Assembly: GCA_021201665.1 (NCBI GenBank)
Contig: JAJQEO010000026.1
Location: forward strand, 1-52,318
DNA length: 52,318 bases
Direction of reading: 5' to 3'
Origin: Lachnospiraceae bacterium
GTDB taxonomy: Bacteria > Bacillota > Clostridia > Lachnospirales > Lachnospiraceae
Shown: in pieces, positions 1 through 9,500 of the stretch
Position numbering within the stretch: position 1 is the first letter of the stretch
Layout of the letters: each line of letters starts with the position of its first letter
The notes under the pieces: model-generated
Seen by the model: the letters and a program-made list of their open reading frames with translations, nothing else
What the model was told of the DNA's origin: nothing
Databases searched by the model: none
Position numbers and translations under genes: made by a program

Positions 1-73
1 CAGCCAAACAAACGCATGTGACAGACACGGACTATATGTTCGTGAAATCGCCCTGGAAAAAAATAAATACAGC

Positions 74-102
74 TTGACAAACAAATCATTCTTCGTTAAG
101 AT
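74..102 (+). promoter_or_regulatory. sigma-A promoter of the valS T-box leader
   Basis: TTGACA at 74-79 and TAAGAT at 97-102 are separated by exactly 17 bases. Transcription would begin near 109, just before the T-box leader of valS. Confidence 0.8.
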
Positions 103-108
103 AGGAGA

Positions 109-470
109 AAATGTGTGGCTGCGAAAGATTTTCGTAGCCGGATAAAGGTTTTTGAGAAAGAGGAGTACGCATCATGGCGCCAACAGAGAGGAAGATCCAC
201 TGGCTGGAAGGTCTTTTGGGAGGGCGGATGCGGAACGTGGCTTTTGAACTGAATGGCTGAAGCTGGTTACCTGCATGGCAGGATGTGACTGGTGTGTAGG
301 TCATTACGGGTCTTCCCGTTACAGAAGAAAGAGATGTGGTTTTATTCCCACTTTATACAAGCTTTAAACGGCTTAGCTGCTTTATTCAAGTGTGGAATCA
401 TTCCATAAGAAAAGGTGGTACCGCGAGACATTCGCCCTTTGTATACGGTTGTATATGGAGGGCGTTTTTT
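109..470 (+). ncRNA. T-box leader (valine) with intrinsic terminator
   Basis: This is a tRNA-sensing leader controlling valS. The conserved T-box AAGGTGGTACCGCG is at 412-425. It is followed by a terminator: CGCCCT at 433-438 pairs with AGGGCG at 459-464, then six T. Uncharged tRNA-Val should stabilise the antiterminator and allow read-through. The stem I region contains GAAC followed by GTG at 237-239, which could be the valine specifier codon, but that codon choice is a guess from position and context. The class is certain from the T-box sequence and terminator; the amino acid is inferred from the downstream gene. Confidence 0.92.
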
Positions 471-478
471 ATACACAC

Positions 479-553
479 GGCCGCGTAAGGAGTTTTATGG
501 CTTACGCCATACGCGGCCGGCGCAGGCGGATAGGGAGAGAGGACTCTCCCTAT
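479..553 (+). repeat. Family A palindromic element, copy 1
   Basis: The element lies between the T-box terminator and the valS start. The outer stem is GGCCGCGT (479-486) with ACGCGGCC (511-518), enclosing a small hairpin TGGC/GCCA. A second hairpin follows, ATAGGGAGAG (530-539) with CTCTCCCTAT (544-553). Related copies are at 31544-31619 (minus) and 45863-45939 (plus). All three keep the unpaired AAGGA-like segment and the GCGCA linker while stem bases vary in pairs. It would be transcribed in the valS 5' untranslated region. Confidence 0.75.
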
Positions 554-629
554 TATTCAGTACAGGCTTTCGCACTTGCAGCGAAGACCGTATGAAAACG
601 AAAAAACATTTTCAAAGAAGGAGAAGGTT

Positions 630-3620
630 ATGAGAAAAGAACTGGCTAAGACGTATGACCCGAAGGGTCTGGAGGATCGGATCTATCAGAACTGGCTTGA
701 CAAGGGTTACTTTCACGCGGAGGTGAACCCTGAGAAGAAACCGTTTACGATTGTGATTCCGCCGCCCAATGTGACGGGGCAGCTCCACATGGGGCATGCG
801 CTGGATGAGACGATGCAGGATATTCTGATCCGTTTCAAGCGGATGGAGGGCTTTGAGACGCTTTGGCAGCCGGGGACGGACCACGCCGCGATCGCGACGG
901 AGGTGAAGGTGACGGAGATGCTCAAAAGCAAGGGCATCGACAAGGATGAGATCGGCCGGGAGGAGTTCCTGAAGTATGCGTGGGCGTGGAAGGAGGAGTA
1001 TGGCGGAAAGATCACCAACCAGCTGAAAAAGCTTGGTGCCTCCGCTGACTGGGAGCGCGAGCGTTTTACGATGGATGAGGGCTGCTCGAAAGCAGTTGAG
1101 GAAGTGTTTATCCGTCTTTATGAGAAAGGATATATTTACAAGGGATCCCGCATTATCAACTGGTGCCCGGTGTGCCAGACCTCGATTTCGGATGCGGAGG
1201 TTATCCATGAAGACCAGGATGGATTTTTCTGGCATATTAATTATCCGGTAGTGGGCGAGCCGGGGCAGTTTGTAGAGATTGCGACCACGCGTCCGGAGAC
1301 GCTGCTCGGAGATACGGCGGTGGCGGTGAACCCGGAGGATGAGCGCTATACGCATCTGGTAGGGAAAATGCTCGAGCTGCCGCTGACAGGACGGACGATC
1401 CCGGTGATTGCGGACGAGTATGTGGATAAAGAGTTTGGGACGGGCTGCGTGAAGATCACACCGGCGCATGACCCGAACGACTTCGAGGTGGGCAAGCGCC
1501 ACAACCTGCCGGAGATCAACATCCTCAATGACGACGCGACGATCAATGAGCTGGGCGGCAAATATGCCGGCATGGACCGCTATGAGGCGCGCAGGGCGAT
1601 GGTTGCGGATCTGGACGAGCTGGGACTGCTGGTAAAGGTAGTGCCGCATTCGCACAGCGTGGGCACGCACGACCGCTGCAAGACAACGGTCGAGCCGATG
1701 ATCAAGCCGCAGTGGTTTGTGAGGATGAAGGAGATGGCGGAGCCGGCGATAGAGGCCTTGAAGAAAGGAAAAATCCAGGCACCGGGCGCGGATTTCGCTT
1801 CGGAGATCGCGGCGGAGGACTCCGACTTTGAGGGAACGCTGACCTTCGTACCGGATCGATTCGACAAAATTTATCTGCACTGGCTGGAAAATATTAAGGA
1901 CTGGTGTATCTCCAGACAGCTCTGGTGGGGGCATCGGATACCGGCCTACTATTGTGACGACTGCGGTGCGACGGTTGTGGCAAAGGAAATGCCGAAAATC
2001 TGTCCGAAGTGCGGCAGAGGAAGCGGCTCCTCCTGCCAGTCGGCCGCAGACAGCAGTGACCATTCCGAAGGTGCTTCGAACCCAGGTCCTGCTCATTTCA
2101 CACAGGATCCGGATACGCTGGACACCTGGTTTTCCTCCGCGCTCTGGCCGTTTTCGACTCTGGGATGGCCCGAGAAGACACCGGAGATGGATTATTTCTA
2201 CCCGACAGATGTGCTGGTGACCGGATATGATATTATTTTCTTCTGGGTGATCCGCATGGTATTTTCCGGCATTGAGCAGACCGGGAAGGTACCCTTCCAC
2301 CATGTTCTGATCCATGGTCTGGTACGAGACTCCCAGGGACGTAAGATGAGCAAGTCACTCGGAAACGGCATTGATCCGCTGGAGATCATCGAGCAGTACG
2401 GCGCGGACGCGCTGCGGCTGACGCTGATTACCGGAAACGCGCCGGGCAACGACATGCGCTTTTACATGGAACGCGTGGAAGCATCGCGTAACTTTGCCAA
2501 TAAGGTATGGAACGCGTCCCGGTTTATCATGATGAATCTGGACAAAGCGGGAGAAGACGCGATTCCGGAGCAGATTGAGCTTTCTGCGCTGACTGCCGCG
2601 GATAAATGGATTCTCTCCAAGGTCAACGACCTGGCCAGGGATGTGACAGAGAATATGGATCGCTATGAGCTGGGAATCGCGGTGCAGAAGGTCTATGACT
2701 TTATCTGGGAGGAGTTCTGCGACTGGTATATTGAGATGGTAAAGCCTCGCCTTTACAGCGAGAGCGACACTTCAAAGACGGCCGCGCTGTGGACACTTAA
2801 AACAGTTTTGACGAACGCGCTGAAGATGCTTCATCCATTTATGCCGTTCATTACAGAGGAAATCTTCTGCACACTGCAGGACAGCCAGAGTGAATGTGGT
2901 GCCAGTGATGCGGCTGACGGAGAGGGCGTTTGCGCTTCCACCCAGAAAACCGGCATCGATCCAGACAAATATGAAGATGGCGCGAACCGGGACGCGGCCG
3001 CTGATTTGTCTGTCGTTCAGGGAAATGGCAATGCGGCACGCACCGAAAATCCTGCTTCCGGCTACGCTATGCCGGATGTGGCGGAGTCGATCATGATTTC
3101 CGCCTGGCCGGTCTGGAAGGAAGAATGGGACTTTAAAGAGGACGAAAAAGCCATTGAGACCATCAAGGAGGCGGTCCGCGCGATCCGCAATGTCCGCACG
3201 GGCATGAATGTGCCGCCGAGCAAAAAGGCGCAGGTCTTTGTGGTTTCGGAGGACGCGTCCATCCGTTCCATCTTTGAAAACGGAAAGGTGTTTTTTGCAA
3301 CGCTCGGATACGCAAACGAGGTACACGTGCAGGCCGACAAGAGCGGCATCAGCGATGACGCTGTATCAGCGGTATTCCCGGGAGCGGTGGTATATATGCC
3401 GTTCGCGGAGCTGGTGGATGTCGAGAAAGAGCTTGCCAGACTTCAGAAGGAGGAAAAGCGTCTGGCGGGCGAGCTGGCCAGAGTGAACGGAATGCTCGGA
3501 AATGAAAAATTTGTAAGCCGCGCGCCGCAGTCCAAGATTGATGAGGAACGGGCGAAGCTTGCCAAATATACACAGATGATGGAGCAGGTGAAAGAGCAGC
3601 TGGCAAGGCTTGGCAGGTGA
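630..3620 (+). CDS. valS: Valine--tRNA ligase
   Basis: This class I aminoacyl-tRNA synthetase charges tRNA-Val in the cytoplasm. The protein is 996 aa. It shows the HIGH-type motif in PPPNVTGQLHMGHAL near residues 46-60 and KMSKSLGNG near residue 572. The C-terminal tail is a charged coiled coil (VEKELARLQKEEKRLAGELA), as is usual in ValRS. The start at 630 is chosen because AAGGAGAAGG lies just upstream and MRKELAKTYDP matches the family start; an in-frame ATG further upstream at 576 lacks this support. Two hydrophilic segments are not typical: about residues 461-490 (Ser/Gly-rich, after the zinc-like CPKCG) and about 750-812 (Asp/Ala/Gly-rich). They make the protein longer than the usual 880 or so residues. 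Expression is controlled by the upstream T-box. Confidence 0.97.
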   Translation: MRKELAKTYDPKGLEDRIYQNWLDKGYFHAEVNPEKKPFTIVIPPPNVTGQLHMGHALDETMQDILIRFKRMEGFETLWQPGTDHAAIATEVKVTEMLKSKGIDKDEIGREEFLKYAWAWKEEYGGKITNQLKKLGASADWERERFTMDEGCSKAVEEVFIRLYEKGYIYKGSRIINWCPVCQTSISDAEVIHEDQDGFFWHINYPVVGEPGQFVEIATTRPETLLGDTAVAVNPEDERYTHLVGKMLELPLTGRTIPVIADEYVDKEFGTGCVKITPAHDPNDFEVGKRHNLPEINILNDDATINELGGKYAGMDRYEARRAMVADLDELGLLVKVVPHSHSVGTHDRCKTTVEPMIKPQWFVRMKEMAEPAIEALKKGKIQAPGADFASEIAAEDSDFEGTLTFVPDRFDKIYLHWLENIKDWCISRQLWWGHRIPAYYCDDCGATVVAKEMPKICPKCGRGSGSSCQSAADSSDHSEGASNPGPAHFTQDPDTLDTWFSSALWPFSTLGWPEKTPEMDYFYPTDVLVTGYDIIFFWVIRMVFSGIEQTGKVPFHHVLIHGLVRDSQGRKMSKSLGNGIDPLEIIEQYGADALRLTLITGNAPGNDMRFYMERVEASRNFANKVWNASRFIMMNLDKAGEDAIPEQIELSALTAADKWILSKVNDLARDVTENMDRYELGIAVQKVYDFIWEEFCDWYIEMVKPRLYSESDTSKTAALWTLKTVLTNALKMLHPFMPFITEEIFCTLQDSQSECGASDAADGEGVCASTQKTGIDPDKYEDGANRDAAADLSVVQGNGNAARTENPASGYAMPDVAESIMISAWPVWKEEWDFKEDEKAIETIKEAVRAIRNVRTGMNVPPSKKAQVFVVSEDASIRSIFENGKVFFATLGYANEVHVQADKSGISDDAVSAVFPGAVVYMPFAELVDVEKELARLQKEEKRLAGELARVNGMLGNEKFVSRAPQSKIDEERAKLAKYTQMMEQVKEQLARLGR

Positions 3621-3738
3621 AAATGCAGGTGAAAGAGCAGCTGGGCGAGGCCTGGCCGGTGAAAACGCATCGGAAAGAGCAGCTGGCAAGGCCTGGCCGG
3701 TGAAAACACATCGAAAAGAGCAGCTGGCGAAATAAGCG
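3585..3738 (+). repeat. Degenerate 41-42 bp tandem repeat seeded by the valS 3' end
   Basis: Four units start at 3585, 3626, 3668 and 3709. The common core is AAAGAGCAGCTGG, then AAGGCCTGGC, then GGTGAAAA. The first unit is the last coding bases and stop codon of valS; the others continue past the stop into the intergenic region. Copies differ by a few substitutions and one single-base length change, as expected for slippage duplication followed by drift. Confidence 0.85.
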
Positions 3739-3762
3739 AAAAGAGCGACAAACGAGGCCTGA

Positions 3763-3791
3763 TTGACAAATGTACAGATAAAAGGAACAAT
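3763..3791 (+). promoter_or_regulatory. Possible promoter upstream of the alarmone synthetase
   Basis: TTGACA at 3763-3768 is followed after 17 bases by AACAAT at 3786-3791, a four-of-six match to the -10 box. It is the only promoter-like sequence I see in the 340-base gap after valS; the rest of that gap is the valS-derived repeat and unremarkable sequence. Confidence 0.45.
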
Positions 3792-3960
3792 TACAATGTT
3801 CGGAGACATAAAATCCAGACGGTAAAAGATACGATCGGGACGCGGACTTTGCTGCTGAAGAGAAGATACGATCGGAAACAGGCTCTGCAGCCGCCGGAAA
3901 ATGCGATATGCAGCACCTGTTTCCACAGTATATACATAAGATGGGGGCGAATACATATAT

Positions 3961-4770
3961 ATGGAAGAAAATGCTTTGATTCCTATGGAAGATGAGTATG
4001 TGGAAAAAATGTTCCTGGGTCAGATTGAGAATCCGATCGCTGCGTCAGGGCTTTCCCTGACGCAGGCAGAGCGGATCATCGACCAGATGGTGGAGTATAA
4101 AAAGATGCGCATGATGTATACCTGCGCGCTGAAGGAAATTCGGACGAAATTTGACGTGCTCAACACGGAATTCGGCGTCCGCTATCAGCGGAATCCGATT
4201 GAGTTTATCACGATGCGTGTAAAAAGCACGCACAGTATTTTTGAAAAGATGCGCCGCCAGAACCAGACCTTCACAATGAACAGTCTGGAAGAAAATATCA
4301 GCGATATCGCCGGAATCCGCGTGATCTGTTCCTACGTGGACGATATTTATATGCTTGCGCAGGCCCTGCTCGCGCAGGATGACATTACTCTGCTGCGGGA
4401 GAAGGACTATATTTCACATCCCAAGGACAATGGCTACCGCAGTCTGCATCTGATTGTCAGTGTGCCGGTCTTTTTTACGGACCGCAAAAAGGATATGAAG
4501 GTCGAGGTACAGATCCGCACGATCGCCATGGACTTCTGGGCGAGTCTGGAGCATGGGATCAAATATAAAAAGAATGTCCCGAATCAGCAGGAAATTGTGG
4601 AACGCCTGAAAAACTGCGCGGAGGTGATAGCGGAGACGGATATGACGATGTTGGATATCCGCCGGGAGATGGAGGACGACGATATCCGGGAAAAAAGGGA
4701 ACAATCCGGCAGGACGAATATGGAAATTTTGCTGGAGAAGCTCAAACGCCTGGATGAACCGATCGTGTAA
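3961..4770 (+). CDS. Small alarmone synthetase (RelA/SpoT-domain GTP pyrophosphokinase)
   Basis: The protein (269 aa) is a single-domain (p)ppGpp synthetase that transfers pyrophosphate from ATP to GTP or GDP in the cytoplasm. Synthetase motifs are visible: NISDIAGIRVIC near residue 115, DYISHPKDNGYRSLHLIV near 146-163, EVQIRT near 182 and DFWASLEH near 191. There is no HD hydrolase domain and no TGS/ACT regulatory domain, so it belongs to the RelQ/RelP (YjbM/YwaC) group rather than long Rel. It is slightly longer than typical RelQ because of an N-terminal extension of about 45 residues. The start at 3961 follows a weak GGGGGCGA. It is likely monocistronic, since about 250 bases separate it from the next gene. 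Confidence 0.92.
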   Translation: MEENALIPMEDEYVEKMFLGQIENPIAASGLSLTQAERIIDQMVEYKKMRMMYTCALKEIRTKFDVLNTEFGVRYQRNPIEFITMRVKSTHSIFEKMRRQNQTFTMNSLEENISDIAGIRVICSYVDDIYMLAQALLAQDDITLLREKDYISHPKDNGYRSLHLIVSVPVFFTDRKKDMKVEVQIRTIAMDFWASLEHGIKYKKNVPNQQEIVERLKNCAEVIAETDMTMLDIRREMEDDDIREKREQSGRTNMEILLEKLKRLDEPIV

Positions 4771-5020
4771 ATGACAGTTGCGAATGTGCCTGGGATGCTT
4801 TCTGCACCTTGACTGACACGAAAATGGAAAGCATCTTGTAACGACTCCGGATGGTGAGACAGATTAATGCTGCGCCGAGCGCGTAAATGGAAGGCACTTT
4901 GCGTTTGTTCAGGAGGAGAATGTCATCATTGTCCTGCCGGACACAGAAATGAAAGTATTTTGCACATTTGTTTCGGGAGATGAGGAACCCATGCGGGAGA
5001 GGAAGGGCAGAAGAGAGACT

Positions 5021-6463
5021 ATGATAGATCTGAATATTTTACGAGAAAATGCGCCGATTACGGTTGTCGGGCATCCGGTCGCGGATTTTGACTGCTATGC
5101 GTCGGGATTTCTGATGGAATATGTCCTTACGGCGCTGGGAATAGAGGCTCATTTTGCAACGCCGGACGGAAGCGTGGATGAATATTTTGAAAAAAAGGCG
5201 GAAGAGATTGATTTTCACAAAAAAGCAGCCGGAGGGATTCGGGCGGAGGATACGCTTTTTTTAGTGGATCATACCGCGCAATATCCGAATAAGGTGGTCG
5301 GCTGTTTTGACCATCATCCTCCGCTCTGCGAAATCCCGGTGAACTACGAAAGAGACCACAGCACCTGCTGCGCGATCATGATTTACCGGTGGGCCGAAAG
5401 TCTGGGAATCGAGATTCCGCGGAAGCTGACCGCGTTTACGGTGTATGCCAACTATATGGACAGTCTGTCCTTTAAATCCTCCAAGGGAAGGAAAGAGGAC
5501 CGGGCATGGTGCGTGGAGAAAATAAGGGAGCTGGGGATGGATGAGGCGGAGGTCGTGGACTTCGGGTATGGTCTTACCGATGCATCCCTGCCGTTTGAAG
5601 CATTTCTGCTGACTGGGCTTAAAACCTATCCGCTGACGGTAGGAGCAGATCCCACTAAAGCAGCAGCGGCCAAACCGGCTACAGTGGATAATCGGAGCGT
5701 CCAGGTTTCTCCATCCCGGGATCGTGTCCTGAAGGCTTCCTACATCGTCGCGAAATCGAGTGAGATCGATGTGAAGCGGGTCGTGGAGGTCCTTTCCGGG
5801 CATCTGGACGATGAGGTGGCTGCGTGGTGCTTTATCATCAATAATGTAGCAGACGATGAAACGCGGCTTCTGGTGATTACGAAGAGGTTTTACACAGATC
5901 AGACCATCCGGCGAAATCTCGGCCGGGGAAATGATATCATTCCTTCCCTGCAGAACATGCTGAGCTTTCGCAATGACGGGACCATCACGAGCTGGCTGAT
6001 TGAAAAGAATCTGCAGATTTCCACGATGGAATCCTGTACGAGCGGCCTGATCGCAAGTACGATCACGGATTATGAGGGAGCCTCCGCGATCCTGAAGGGG
6101 TCGCTGATCACGTATTCAAATGAGGCGAAAATCCTGGAGGGGGTGGCGGCTGATGTAATTGAACAGTCTGGCGTTTATTCCAGGGAGACGGCGGCAGAAA
6201 TGGCGCGTAATACAAAGCGTATTTTCCGCAGCGATGTGGGTATCGGCATCACGGGTTCCTTCGGCAATCTGGATCCGGCAAACCCGGACTCTGTCGCGGG
6301 GGAGATTTATCTGCAGGTGGAATACACCGGCAGGGAGGCTCCGGTGAAGATGGTGATGCGGGATCTGACACAGAGCCGCAAAGAGATCAAACAGAGCGTG
6401 ACGCATCTGGCGCTGGCGATCGTGTGGGCGACGCTCAGATACCAGGTACGGGCCGATGCCTGA
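5021..6463 (+). CDS. DHH-family phosphoesterase fused to a CinA C-terminal (PncC-like) domain
   Basis: This two-domain protein is 480 aa from the chosen start. The N-terminal part (about residues 10-310) resembles manganese-dependent family II inorganic pyrophosphatases and related DHH enzymes: GHPVADFDCYAS is the first metal motif, VDHT and FDHHPP supply further ligands, and YMDSLSFKSS resembles the PpaC substrate region. The C-terminal part (about 320-475) is a CinA C-terminal domain: STMESCTSGLIAS, a KGSLITYSNEAK segment and GITGSFGN match nicotinamide-nucleotide amidase PncC. A linker with KAAAAKPATVDNRS (about 212-225) is low-complexity. In-frame starts at 4949 and 4991 are possible; 5021 is preferred because GGAAGGGCAGAAGAGAG precedes it and the domain begins at once. 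Substrates cannot be read from sequence. Both domains look complete. Confidence 0.82.
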   Translation: MIDLNILRENAPITVVGHPVADFDCYASGFLMEYVLTALGIEAHFATPDGSVDEYFEKKAEEIDFHKKAAGGIRAEDTLFLVDHTAQYPNKVVGCFDHHPPLCEIPVNYERDHSTCCAIMIYRWAESLGIEIPRKLTAFTVYANYMDSLSFKSSKGRKEDRAWCVEKIRELGMDEAEVVDFGYGLTDASLPFEAFLLTGLKTYPLTVGADPTKAAAAKPATVDNRSVQVSPSRDRVLKASYIVAKSSEIDVKRVVEVLSGHLDDEVAAWCFIINNVADDETRLLVITKRFYTDQTIRRNLGRGNDIIPSLQNMLSFRNDGTITSWLIEKNLQISTMESCTSGLIASTITDYEGASAILKGSLITYSNEAKILEGVAADVIEQSGVYSRETAAEMARNTKRIFRSDVGIGITGSFGNLDPANPDSVAGEIYLQVEYTGREAPVKMVMRDLTQSRKEIKQSVTHLALAIVWATLRYQVRADA

Positions 6464-6564
6464 ATTCAGATGGTATTTAGATACCTTCGCGTTTCAGGAC
6501 ATTTTATAATGCACAAAGGCGTGCATACTTTTGATATGCCATATGCCGCATGGAGGGCAGCACG

Positions 6565-9500
6565 ATGTCTTTACAGTTTATATTTGGCAATTCCGGCAGC
6601 GGGAAATCTCATTTTCTGTATCAGAAAATCATCGAAGAATCCTGCCGCCACCCGGAGATGAGCTTTCTGGTGATCGTACCGGAACAGTTCACGATGCAGA
6701 CGCAGCGTGATCTCGTGATGCTGCATCCGAACAAGGGAATTATGAATATTGACGTCCTGAGCTTTCGCCGTCTGGCACACCGCGTTTTTGAGGAGGTGGG
6801 GGCGGACCGCAGGACGGTGCTGACGGAGACAGGAAAGAACCTGATGATCCGCCGTGTGGCTGAGTTAAAAAAGGATGAATTGAAGGTACTTGGCGCGCGG
6901 ATGAACCGCACCGGCTATGTTTCCGAAGTGAAATCGATCCTCTCTGAGCTGCTGCAGTACGAGGTTTCTGATTATGACCTGGGCTGTATGCTGGAATCTG
7001 TAGAAGGCCGCCCCCTGCTGCACGCAAAGCTGGAGGATATCCGGGTGCTTTACCGGGCGTTTCTGGAATACCGGCAGGAGCAGTTCATGAAACCGGAGGA
7101 ACTGCTGGGGATCCTTACACAGGTGGCTTCACGCTCAAAGCTCCTGAAACGGAGCGTGCTCGCTTTCGATGGGTTTGCCGGGTTCACGCCCTCCCAGCTG
7201 GATGTGCTCGGAGAGCTGCACCGCATCTGCCCGAAAATCTATCTGACCGTGACGATCGACGCGAGGGAGGAGTTTTTCGGAGAAATCAGGGAGCATGAAC
7301 TTTTCGCGCCGAGCAGGCGGATGATCCGGAGCGTGACAGAGGTGTGCGGGGAGGGATTCGATGATCCGATCGTACTTGGACCTGGCGGACGTTCAAAGGC
7401 TGCGAGGACGACTGTGGCTCCGGACAGTGACCTGCCGCGGTTCTCAAAAGATGGGGCGCTGCGGCATCTGGAGCAGAACCTGTTTCGCAAAAAACAGTTT
7501 CCCTACCGGGGGGAGTCAGACGAGCTGTCGCTTTCGGTGCTGAGTTCCCCCGTCCAGGAGGTTCATTTTGCGGCGCGCACCATTGCGGGGCTGGTCCGCG
7601 GCGGCCGTTATCGATATCGGGATATTGCGGTGATTGCGGGAGATTTAAATGCATATGGGAATTATGTGAAAAGGATATTTCCCATGTATGGGATCCCTGT
7701 TTTTATTGATGAAACTCGGCAGCTTCTGCTGAATCCCTGTCTGGAATTTGTGCGTGGGGCACTCTCGATGGCAGAGCAGGATTTTTCTTACGAGTCTGTG
7801 TTCCGTTTTCTGCGCACCGGCATGGCAGGGCTGTCTCCGGATGAGACTGACCGCCTGGAAAATTATGTGATTGCGGCCGGTATCCATGGATATTCGGGTT
7901 GGAAAAAGGAGTGGACCTGGTGTCCGCCGAGCCTGCAAAGGGTCGTCTGCCCGGAGAATCCCGGGGGAACCGTTTTATCGGGAAACGATGAGGGTTCGGA
8001 ATCTGATTTTGCCCGGGAAGGGCGCAAAGAGGAGGCGCTGTGCACAGATGGATGCCGCGAAAACAGTTCTGAGCCCAACCCTGATTTGACCGGGGAGGAC
8101 GAGGCACTCGCCGGTCTGTCCCTGTACAATGCGCTGCGCGTCCGTTTTCTGGATGTGGTTGGCCCGTTTGCGGAGAGTATGCGCAGAAAAAACCGTCCTT
8201 TGCTGGAATATGCTGCGGCATTGTACCGTCTGCTGATTGACTGCGAGGTACAGCAGAAGCTGAAAAACCGGGAAAATGAGCTGAAGAACATCGGTTCAGA
8301 GCTTTCGTCGGAATATCGGCAGATTTACCTGATCCTGATCAGGCTGCTGGATGAAATGGTGGATTTACTCGGCGAGGAGGAGATGAGCTGCCGGGAGTTT
8401 TCGGAGATATTGGACGCCGGCCTTTCCGAGGCGAAGGTGGGAATCATCCCGCCGGGGATCGACCAGGTGCAGGTGGGAGATATCCGCCGCTCGAGGCTTT
8501 CTCATATTAAGATTTTATTTTTCCTGGGACTTAACGATGGCTGGGTGCCCTCGCGCCCGGATGGGGGCGGCATTATTTCTGATACAGAACGGGAAATACT
8601 GCAAAAAGCCGGAGCCTCCCTGGCACCGTCCGCGAGAGAAAACAGCTATATCCAGAGGTTTTATCTTTACCAGAACCTGACAAAACCGCAGGATCGTCTT
8701 TACCTGTCCTGGTGCTTAAGCAGTGGAGATGGGACATCGATGCGCCCTTCTTATCTGGTTTCTACGATACAGCGGCTGTTTCCTGCTCTTAAGGAAAACC
8801 GGGAGGAAGACGCGGGCACTCGTCTTTCCCAGGTGACTTCCAGAGAAAACGGGATGCTTTACCTGCTGCACGGGCTGCAGGAAAAAGGCAGCGGCGAGGA
8901 AGGCTCCCAGTGGCTTTCTCTTTACCATATGTATCTGAATGATGCCAGTTACAGCGCGAGAGTCCGGGATCTGAGTGCTGCCGCGTTTCTGACCGGGCGG
9001 ATCGCGAAAACGGAAAACTCCGGCATATCTGAAAGACCCCAGGAGCGTGGTGCAGTGGATGAGTCTGCCAGTCCGATACAGACGCAGGATCATCTGAATC
9101 CGAATACTGCACGGCTGCTGTACGGGTTGGATGGTCAGGCAGGCAGTATGTCGGCTTCTGTGACGCGCCTGGAGCAGTTTGCAGGATGCGCGTTTTCTCA
9201 TTTTGCCTCCTATGGGCTGCGGCTGCGGGAGCGCACAGAGTATGGAGTAAAGGCGACGGACCTGGGGACGCTGTTCCATGGGGCGGTCGAGCTGTTTTCC
9301 CGGCAGATGCTCGCGGATGGCTGTGACTGGGGCGAATGCTCCTACGAGGAACAGGCACGCATGATGGACCGCTGTGTAGAGCAGACGGCGGATATGTATG
9401 CGGGCGGCATTTTGCATGGGAGCGCGCGACAGGAGTATACCATCCGGCGGCTTAAACGGATTCTCAGACGCACGGTATGGGTCATGCGGGAGCAGACCAG

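Noticed and set aside
392..633. Short open frames through the T-box terminator and family A element
   Set aside because: They cross the T-box, terminator hairpin and repeat; no homology or ribosome binding site.
612..2315. Long (567-codon) open frame antisense to valS
   Set aside because: It is opposite an unmistakable valS gene, has a composition rich in Arg/His/Leu typical of antisense frames and no ribosome binding site.
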